5,465 bases of DNA from Clostridia bacterium (GTDB lineage: Bacteria > Bacillota_A > Clostridia > Christensenellales > Aristaeellaceae): assembly GCA_900754775.1 (NCBI GenBank), contig CAAEDZ010000104.1:1-5465 (forward strand), given 5' to 3'. The notes beneath the pieces were generated by a model. That model was not told the DNA's origin. It ran no database searches and was given only the letters and a program-made list of their open reading frames with translations. Shown here piece after piece: positions 1 to 4,881 of this stretch (within the stretch, counting starts at the first letter, position 1; every line of letters starts with the position of its first letter). The position numbers and the translations under genes are program-made.

Positions 1-72
1 GGGGGAGGGAAACGCCGCCGGGGAGCCGCCCGCCGCGGGGAAACTTCATCGCACACGGAAAGGAGGAGCGCC
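1..72 (+). other. Leader upstream of the first M56 gene; end of any upstream gene not visible
   Basis: This short GC-rich stretch contains no forward-strand stop codon in any frame. The end of an upstream gene therefore cannot be located: it either stops before position 1 or overlaps the start of the first M56 gene. No convincing -35/-10 pair or BlaI-type operator dyad was found. The only clear signal is the ribosome binding site at 61-66. The promoter of the cluster, and a possible BlaI/MecI-type repressor gene, would have to lie to the left of the window. Confidence 0.5.
61..66 (+). promoter_or_regulatory. Shine-Dalgarno site for the first M56 gene
   Basis: AGGAGG, within AAAGGAGG at 59-66, lies 6 nt before the ATG at 73. 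It decides the start. The reading frame stays open back to position 1, but no other candidate start in the window has such a site. Confidence 0.85.
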
Positions 73-1668
73 ATGGAACACTGTTTCCGCGCCCTTTTCA
101 CCACCTCTCTGGGCATCGCGCTGGTCCTGTTCCCGCTGTATCTCCTCTACCGCGCCTGCGAAAAGCGCCTCGCCCCAAAGTACGCGAACGATCTGTTCGG
201 CGCGGCGTATGCCGCCCTCTGGGTCGTCTGGTACGCAAAGTGCGTCTGGCCGGACGAGTTGGGCCTTCTCCCCTTCGGCCCCGCCTACGCCCCGGAGGCG
301 GCGCTGCGGGAAGCGCCCGCCGCGGGACCGGGCTGGCTGGAGGTGGCCGCGTGGGTCTGGCTGGCCGGCGTCGGAGCCTATCTGCTTTCGCGCATCGTCC
401 CCTACGTCTGCTTCCGCCTGCGCGTGCGCCGCGAGAGCCGCCCGGCGAGCGCGGAGACGCAGCGCGCCTTCGACCGCCTGCTCGGCGGCGTCGCCGTGGA
501 TACCACGGAGAACTGGCAGAAGTACGTGCGCGTGCTGCCGGGCCTGCCGGGGCCGATGAGCATCGTCCTCTGGCTCAAATGCCTGCTGCTCGACCGCGAG
601 AACTACGACGAGGAAACGCTGGACGCCATCTTCCGCCACGAACTGATGCACACCAGCAACAGGGAAGTCAGCATTGGCCGGCTCTCTACGCTGTTTTCGT
701 TGGCTGTGCAATGGCTGAACCCGGCGGCGTGGTGGATGCGCTCCGAACAGCGCCGCAATGAGGAACTCGCCTGCGACATGGCGGCGGCGGGCTGGCGCTC
801 CCTGGAACACCGCCGCGCCTACGCCCGCGCCATGGTGGGCCTCGCCTCCGGGCCGCGCCGCGAAGTGCCGGGCACGGCGGGCATGGCCTGCGGCGCGAAG
901 ACGCTGCGCCGCCGCGTGGCGGCCATCCTGCGCGGCGAGCCGGAACAGTACGGCGTAAAGCCGTGGCTCCTGCGCACGCTGCTGGGCCTCGTCACCCTGC
1001 TGGCCGTCGCCTGCGGCGCGCTGCTGCTGGGCGGGGCGGGGAGCTTCCGCATCGACGAGGGCAACTTCCTCTCCTGCCTGGGCATGGATCTGGGCGAGCT
1101 TTCCCCAACGGCGGTGCATGAAAGCGCCGTTACCTACGCGGGCAACGGCTTCTACCGCCTGCGCGTCGCCGGCAGCCCCTACGGCGCCGAGGCGGTGCTG
1201 AGCGACGGCATCGGCGGCCTCTATCTGCAATTCCCCGCCGACATGCCGGAAGAGGAGGTCGAAGCGTGCATCTCCCGCATGGAGGCCCAACTCACCGGCG
1301 CGCTGGGGGGACCGCTGGAAGAAGGCGCGCTGGAGGCCATGTGGGCGCGGCTGGAAACGCAGGCGCTCGAATGGTTGGATGATGTGAACATGGCCGAATG
1401 GAAGCTGGCGGTGCTGGACGACCAGCTGCGGCAGGCGTATGCGCGGCAGACGGGAAGCACCTATGGCGCGCCGTCCGTGCCCCCGCCGCTGCTGCTGTTG
1501 TTGGGCGCATCCGGCGAAGAACGCGGCACGTGGCGCGGCTCGACCGACGATGGCACGGCCACCATCACGCTGCGCGTCCTGCCGGGCGCGGTCTCGCGCG
1601 CCCCGGAGACGGAAGGCGGCACGCTGGTGGCCCTCGTGTGGGACGAATGGTGGCCGGAGGCGGCGTGA
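73..1668 (+). CDS. M56-family (BlaR1/MecR1-like) membrane zinc metallopeptidase, paralogue 1
   Basis: Likely a membrane-embedded signalling protease of 531 aa. Hydrophobic segments lie at about 5-28, 38-60 and 86-108. A basic cytoplasmic region follows, then a fourth segment at about 298-322 and a C-terminal domain (323-531) expected outside the cell. The zinc site is HELMH at 189-193 (zinc ligands H189 and H193, catalytic E190). The probable third ligand is E231 in ELACD, 38 residues downstream, as in BlaR1. The family segment WLNPAAWW precedes it, and MACG...TLRRRV (about 271-282) leads to the last membrane helix. In BlaR1 this domain is activated by the sensor and leads to loss of the BlaI repressor; the target here is unknown. 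The C-terminal domain shows no penicillin-binding S-x-x-K/KTG pattern that I can see. It carries WRGSTDDGTATITL at 487-500. Compared with its two sisters it has about 45 extra residues rich in Trp, Glu and Leu (about 415-478), ending in PPP followed by five Leu. The gene leads the three-gene run. Family call is strong, function is inference. Confidence 0.9.
   Translation: MEHCFRALFTTSLGIALVLFPLYLLYRACEKRLAPKYANDLFGAAYAALWVVWYAKCVWPDELGLLPFGPAYAPEAALREAPAAGPGWLEVAAWVWLAGVGAYLLSRIVPYVCFRLRVRRESRPASAETQRAFDRLLGGVAVDTTENWQKYVRVLPGLPGPMSIVLWLKCLLLDRENYDEETLDAIFRHELMHTSNREVSIGRLSTLFSLAVQWLNPAAWWMRSEQRRNEELACDMAAAGWRSLEHRRAYARAMVGLASGPRREVPGTAGMACGAKTLRRRVAAILRGEPEQYGVKPWLLRTLLGLVTLLAVACGALLLGGAGSFRIDEGNFLSCLGMDLGELSPTAVHESAVTYAGNGFYRLRVAGSPYGAEAVLSDGIGGLYLQFPADMPEEEVEACISRMEAQLTGALGGPLEEGALEAMWARLETQALEWLDDVNMAEWKLAVLDDQLRQAYARQTGSTYGAPSVPPPLLLLLGASGEERGTWRGSTDDGTATITLRVLPGAVSRAPETEGGTLVALVWDEWWPEAA
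532..611 (+). repeat. Near-identical 80-nt coding block shared by paralogues 1 and 2 (second copy 2180-2259)
   Basis: Positions 532-611 and 2180-2259 differ at only 3 of 80 bases by hand alignment, including silent positions. They encode VLPGLPGPMSIVLW-x-KCLLLDRE and the residues just after, which lead into the zinc motif. The third paralogue has the same region at about 3690-3769 but is clearly more diverged (PASVVVGPRAVLLDRE). This is paralogous coding sequence, not a mobile repeat. Confidence 0.75.
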
Positions 1669-1682
1669 GCGCCGCGCAGAAA

Positions 1683-1686
1683 GGAG
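1683..1686 (+). promoter_or_regulatory. Shine-Dalgarno site that sets the GTG start of paralogue 2
   Basis: GGAG within AGAAAGGAGA (1678-1687) lies 7 nt before GTG at 1694. The same frame is open back to an ATG at 1439 inside the first gene. The residues it would add are low-complexity Arg/Ala/Cys and lack a comparable site, so GTG 1694 is preferred. That start also places a membrane helix at the N-terminus, as in the sisters. Confidence 0.8.
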
Positions 1687-1693
1687 AAACGCC

Positions 1694-3154
1694 GTGAACA
1701 GCTTTCTCGCCCTCTCGCTGGGGCTGTGCCTGAGCCTCGGCCTGACGTGGCTCTTTGCCCGCAAGTGCGCGCGCTGGCTGGACGATAGCTGGTGGAGCCA
1801 GGAATTTGGCATCCAGGTCTGGGTGACGGTCATTTTGAGCGTACCTGGGGTCATCCTGCCCATGCGCGGCGGCTTTGCGAACTTTTCCCACGGCCTCGTC
1901 CCCGTCGGCCTGGCGCCCTCGCCGCGCCCGCGCCTGCGGGAACTGGCGGCGGCGTGGCGGCCGGGGCCGCTGGAGGTGTTCGGCTGGGTCTGGCTGGCGG
2001 GCATGGCCGCCGTGCTGCTGTGGCGGTTGGCGGGCATGTTGCTTTTGTGGCTGCGCGTGTGGCGCAAGAGCCGCCCGGTGAGCGCGCGCGTACAGCAGGC
2101 GCTGGAAAACGCCTGGCGCACGCTGGAGGGCGGCATCCTCGGGGGAAAGACGCTCGAAACGCACCTGCCTGACGTGCGCGTGCTGCCGGGGCTGCCGGGG
2201 CCGATGAGCATCGTCCTCTGGCCCAAATGCCTGCTGCTCGACCGCGAGGACTACGACGATGCGGCGCTGGACGCCATCCTCCGCCACGAGCTGGTGCATG
2301 CCTGCGGCCGAAACGTCGCCTCCCACCGCTTTTCCTGGCTGCTGCTGGGTGCGATCTTCTGGTTCGTGCCCACGGTGTGGCTGTTCACGCGCGAGGCGCG
2401 CCGGCGCGAGGAATACACCTGCGACCGCGACGCCAACGCCTTCAGCAACAAAGAGGAACTGCGCGCCTACGCTCGCGCCATCACAGCGCTGGCCGCGCCC
2501 CGGCGGCGCGAGGCGTTCGGCACGGCGAACATGGCCTGCGGCGAGGCGACGCTGCGCCGCCGCGTGGAGGCGCTCTTCCGCGAAGAAGCGCTGTCGCCGT
2601 GGGGGCGGCGGACGTTGCGCGCGCTGCTGGCGTTCGTCCTTATTCTGCTGCTCACGCTTCTGCCGTTCTTCCTCTTTTCCGGCCCGGCGCGCTTCGACGT
2701 CAACGAGGGGAACATCCTCAATTTCGTCGGCTGGGACGTGTTCGACCTTTCCAACGGCATGGACCCGGACAGCCTGCCCGCCGTGGAGGGGGAGGGCGTT
2801 CTGCTCTACCGCATGGAGACAAGGACGCTGCCCTACGGCGCGGCGGCGCTCTACAACGAGATGGGCGATCTCTACCTTTCCTTTCCCGACGACCCCGCCG
2901 CCGCGGACGAAGCCTGCGCCCGGCTGACAAAGCGCCTTACCGCCCTGCTCGGCGAGCCGGCGGCTCGCAGGGACATCTCCGTCATCCACGCAAGAGATGT
3001 TGACCTGCGCGCCATGCTGGAGCTGCCCCCGGACGCCCCCGCCCCGCGTCGGGAAACCCTGGCCACCTGGCGCGGCACGATCGATACGGGCACGGCCACC
3101 ATCACCCTCGCCCGCATAGAGGGCGAAACCGGCGCGGTGGTCGCGCTTCTGTGA
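1694..3154 (+). CDS. M56-family (BlaR1/MecR1-like) membrane zinc metallopeptidase, paralogue 2 (short C-terminus)
   Basis: This 486-aa protein starts at GTG, 25 nt after the first gene, and is probably co-transcribed with it. Membrane segments lie at about 3-22, 40-57, 92-118 and 309-328. The zinc-protease domain between the third and fourth has HELVH at 198-202. The probable third ligand is E240 in EYTCD, 38 residues on, the same spacing as in paralogue 1. GTANMACGEATLRRRV (about 276-291) precedes the last helix. The presumed external domain (331-486) begins DVNEGNILNFVGWDVF. It contains LPYGAAALYNEMGDLYLSF and then WRGTIDTGTATITL at 459-472. The protein ends abruptly at ...GAVVALL. The stop TGA (3152-3154) sits where paralogues 1 and 3 have a TGG Trp codon, so the tail may have been lost by a point change. 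Expected role: envelope sensing and regulated proteolysis, by analogy with BlaR1; ligand and substrate unknown. Confidence 0.88.
   Translation: MNSFLALSLGLCLSLGLTWLFARKCARWLDDSWWSQEFGIQVWVTVILSVPGVILPMRGGFANFSHGLVPVGLAPSPRPRLRELAAAWRPGPLEVFGWVWLAGMAAVLLWRLAGMLLLWLRVWRKSRPVSARVQQALENAWRTLEGGILGGKTLETHLPDVRVLPGLPGPMSIVLWPKCLLLDREDYDDAALDAILRHELVHACGRNVASHRFSWLLLGAIFWFVPTVWLFTREARRREEYTCDRDANAFSNKEELRAYARAITALAAPRRREAFGTANMACGEATLRRRVEALFREEALSPWGRRTLRALLAFVLILLLTLLPFFLFSGPARFDVNEGNILNFVGWDVFDLSNGMDPDSLPAVEGEGVLLYRMETRTLPYGAAALYNEMGDLYLSFPDDPAAADEACARLTKRLTALLGEPAARRDISVIHARDVDLRAMLELPPDAPAPRRETLATWRGTIDTGTATITLARIEGETGAVVALL
2549..2587 (+). repeat. 39-nt coding block shared by paralogues 2 and 3 (second copy 4055-4093)
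   Basis: Positions 2549-2587 and 4055-4093 differ at a single base and encode TLRRRVEALFREE, just before the fourth membrane helix. The corresponding part of paralogue 1 (from 901) matches only over its first half. Paralogues 2 and 3 also share a nearly identical stretch encoding REEYTCDR (about 2405-2428 and 3911-3934). Confidence 0.7.
2891..2919 (+). repeat. 29-nt identical block in the sensor domains of paralogues 2 and 3 (second copy 4394-4422)
   Basis: Positions 2891-2919 and 4394-4422 are identical and encode DPAAADEACA in the presumed external domain. A second identical stretch of 23 nt is at 3131-3153 and 4631-4653, encoding GAVVALL. It runs right up to the base that makes the stop codon in paralogue 2. 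Flanking sensor sequence is much less alike, so identity is patchy. Confidence 0.75.
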
Positions 3155-3176
3155 GCGCGGGAAGGGCGCTCTTCCC
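3153..3176 (+). promoter_or_regulatory. Two competing short hairpins between paralogues 2 and 3
   Basis: GAGCGC (3153-3158) can pair with GCGCTC (3166-3171) around a 7-nt loop. GGGAAG (3159-3164) can pair with CTTCCC (3171-3176). The two stems share bases and cannot both form fully. They overlap the stop codon of paralogue 2 and end 11 nt before the ribosome binding site of paralogue 3. They could tune translation or mRNA processing of the third gene, but short stems arise easily in GC-rich DNA. There is no T-tract, so this is not an intrinsic terminator. Confidence 0.3.
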
Positions 3177-3187
3177 ATCAACGCACA

Positions 3188-3193
3188 GGGAGG
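3188..3193 (+). promoter_or_regulatory. Shine-Dalgarno site for paralogue 3
   Basis: GGGAGG lies 6 nt before the ATG at 3200. No other start codon exists in that frame between the stop of paralogue 2 and this ATG. Confidence 0.8.
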
Positions 3194-3199
3194 TATCCC

Positions 3200-4753
3200 A
3201 TGAACACCTTCTTTTCGGCTTCCCTCGGCGTGAGCGTGTGCGCCTTGGCGCTGCTGCTCGTCTATCGCCTCTGCGAGCGGCGGCTCGATTCCAGCCAGTG
3301 GAGCCTGCTCTTTTTTACGCTTGGCTCGTCCCTCCTGTGCCTGCTCGGCCAGGTGTTCGCTCCCGTGCTGCTCGGCTCGACGCGCGGGGCGTGGGGGCTG
3401 CTCCCCGCCGGCTTTTCGCCCAGCCTCCGCTCGCCGCTGCGGGAAGTGGCGGCGGCGTGGCGGCCCGGGCCGCTGGAGATCATGACCTGGGTGTGGCTGG
3501 CGGGTCTCGTCCTTTGCCTTTTGTGGAACATCGCCGCCATCGTGCGCGTGCAGCGGCGCGTGCGGCGCGAGAGCCGTCCGGCGGGCGAGGCGATCCAGAA
3601 GGCGCTGGTGCGCGTGAGCCGCGCCATGGACAGGGATATACTCAACGAATACGCCTCCGCCGGGGCGCTGCCCAATGAGGTGCGCGTCATGCCGGGCCTG
3701 CCGGGGCCGGCCAGCGTGGTCGTCGGCCCGCGCGCGGTGCTGCTCGACCGCGAGGACTACGACGAGGAAACGCTCGACGCCATCTTCCGCCACGAACTGG
3801 TGCATATCCACGGCAATTCCGTTTCCGGCACGCGCGCGATCTGGACGGCGTTCACCTGCATTTTCTGGTTTTCGCCGCCGGTGTGGCTGTTGCGCCGCGA
3901 GGCGCGCGTGCGCGAGGAATACACCTGCGACCGCGAGGCCAACCTTGGCCGCACGCCGGAGGAACGCCGTGCCTACGCCCACGCCATGGCGGACCTTGCC
4001 GCCGGGGTCAGGCGCGAATGGCCCGGCACGGCGGGCATGGCCTGCGGCGCTTCCACGCTGCGCCGCCGCGTGGAGGCGCTCTTTCGCGAAGAAAAGCCCG
4101 CGTCCCGCTGGCGAAAGCGGCTGTTCGGGGCGCTGCGCTTTCTCCTCTACGTCTCGGCGGTGCTTTTCTCCCTCTCGCTCTTCGGCGGCCCGGCGCGCTA
4201 TACGCTGACGGAGGAGAATATCCTTCATTACGTCGGCCAGTTCCGGCCGTATCAGGGCATGCACGAGTCCGCTCTCACGCGCGTGGACGGAGTGGAAGAC
4301 GCGCTGCTCTACCGCATGGAGACGCGCAGCGCCCCCTACGGCGCGACGGCGGTCTATTACGAGGATATATACGACATCTACCTCGCCTTTTCCGACCCCG
4401 CCGCCGCGGACGAAGCCTGCGCGGGCCTCTCCCAGCGCCTCACCGCCCTGCTCGGAGAGGGCGAGGCGGCGGACGGCGACCGGCTCTATCTCACGGACGA
4501 CACGCTCTTTCGCATGCTGGAACAGCCCCCGGCGGGCGGCGCGTTCGAGCGCCGCGTCCTCGGCACCTGGCGCGGTACGACCGACGATGGCGCGGCCACC
4601 ATAACCCTCGCCCGCGCGGACGCCGAGAACGGCGCGGTGGTCGCGCTTCTGTGGGGAGAGGAGATCGAGACGCAGCCGCTCCCCTTCGACATCGACGTTT
4701 TCATCATAAGTACGATGCTGCAGAACGACAGCGCCCCTTCCGGCACAGAATGA
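3200..4753 (+). CDS. M56-family (BlaR1/MecR1-like) membrane zinc metallopeptidase, paralogue 3
   Basis: This 517-aa protein is the last gene of the run, 45 nt after paralogue 2 and followed by the terminator hairpin. Membrane segments lie at about 4-22, 34-58, 91-115 and 308-328. HELVH at 198-202 and the probable third zinc ligand E240 in EYTCD fall at the same residue numbers as in paralogue 2. The protease halves are therefore equal in length up to that point, and TLRRRV (from 286) also coincides. The presumed external domain (331-517) starts TLTEENILHYVGQF. It has APYGATAVYYEDIYDIYLAF, then DPAAADEACA, then WRGTTDDGAATITL at 457-470. Unlike paralogue 2 it continues past VVALL with W485 and a 32-residue acidic tail containing FDIDVFIISTML. 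By analogy with BlaR1 it should relay an external signal by intramembrane-anchored proteolysis; neither ligand nor target can be read from the sequence. Its domain order is intact and no frameshift is seen. Confidence 0.9.
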   Translation: MNTFFSASLGVSVCALALLLVYRLCERRLDSSQWSLLFFTLGSSLLCLLGQVFAPVLLGSTRGAWGLLPAGFSPSLRSPLREVAAAWRPGPLEIMTWVWLAGLVLCLLWNIAAIVRVQRRVRRESRPAGEAIQKALVRVSRAMDRDILNEYASAGALPNEVRVMPGLPGPASVVVGPRAVLLDREDYDEETLDAIFRHELVHIHGNSVSGTRAIWTAFTCIFWFSPPVWLLRREARVREEYTCDREANLGRTPEERRAYAHAMADLAAGVRREWPGTAGMACGASTLRRRVEALFREEKPASRWRKRLFGALRFLLYVSAVLFSLSLFGGPARYTLTEENILHYVGQFRPYQGMHESALTRVDGVEDALLYRMETRSAPYGATAVYYEDIYDIYLAFSDPAAADEACAGLSQRLTALLGEGEAADGDRLYLTDDTLFRMLEQPPAGGAFERRVLGTWRGTTDDGAATITLARADAENGAVVALLWGEEIETQPLPFDIDVFIISTMLQNDSAPSGTE

Positions 4754-4783
4754 CGTGACGAACGGGGCGCCGGAGCGCTGACA

Positions 4784-4847
4784 AAGCCCATGAACGCGAA
4801 AACCGCCACCGATTCTTCCTCGGGGCGGTTTTCGCGTTCATGGGCTT
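4784..4847. terminator. Bidirectional intrinsic terminator with a 24-bp perfect stem
   Basis: The arms 4784-4807 and 4824-4847 are perfectly complementary over 24 bp. The stem can continue, after one bulged A (4808), with CCGA (4809-4812) against TCGG (4820-4823), leaving a 7-nt loop. The inner GC-rich part is flanked by AAAA (4799-4802) on the left and TTTT (4829-4832) on the right. It can therefore act as a terminator on either strand. It begins 30 nt after the third M56 gene and ends 34 nt before the stop of the convergent phosphoesterase gene, which is the expected place for a shared terminator. Confidence 0.85.
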
Positions 4848-4881
4848 GCGGGCTTTTCCGGCGCGCGAATATCCCGGGCGC

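Noticed and set aside
1..45. Possible upstream terminator or operator in the GC-rich leader
   Set aside because: Runs of G and C give several weak pairings, but there is no defined stem with a T-tract and no clear dyad.
1439..1693. N-terminal extension of paralogue 2 from ATG 1439
   Set aside because: It overlaps the end of the first gene by 230 nt, encodes Arg/Ala/Cys-rich sequence and has no good ribosome binding site. GTG 1694 has one, and its product begins with the expected membrane helix.
46..2226. 726-codon reverse-strand open frame, and a longer 899-codon one at 1565-4264
   Set aside because: Both lie antisense to the M56 genes. Their products are low-complexity Arg/Ala/Gln/His/Pro with no membrane or domain pattern. 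Long antisense frames are expected opposite GC-rich coding sequence.
2227..3003. Other forward open frames inside the M56 genes (for example 2227-3003, 2259-2927, 3151-3678, 3883-4758)
   Set aside because: They are frame-shifted readings of the real genes with Arg/Pro/Ala-rich products. Each true frame is uninterrupted, so there is no evidence of a frameshift.
3153..3176. H-type pseudoknot or programmed readthrough element at the paralogue 2 stop
   Set aside because: The two stems abut and share a base, leaving no loop to span the first stem. The stop context (TGA followed by G) is not a known strong readthrough signal.
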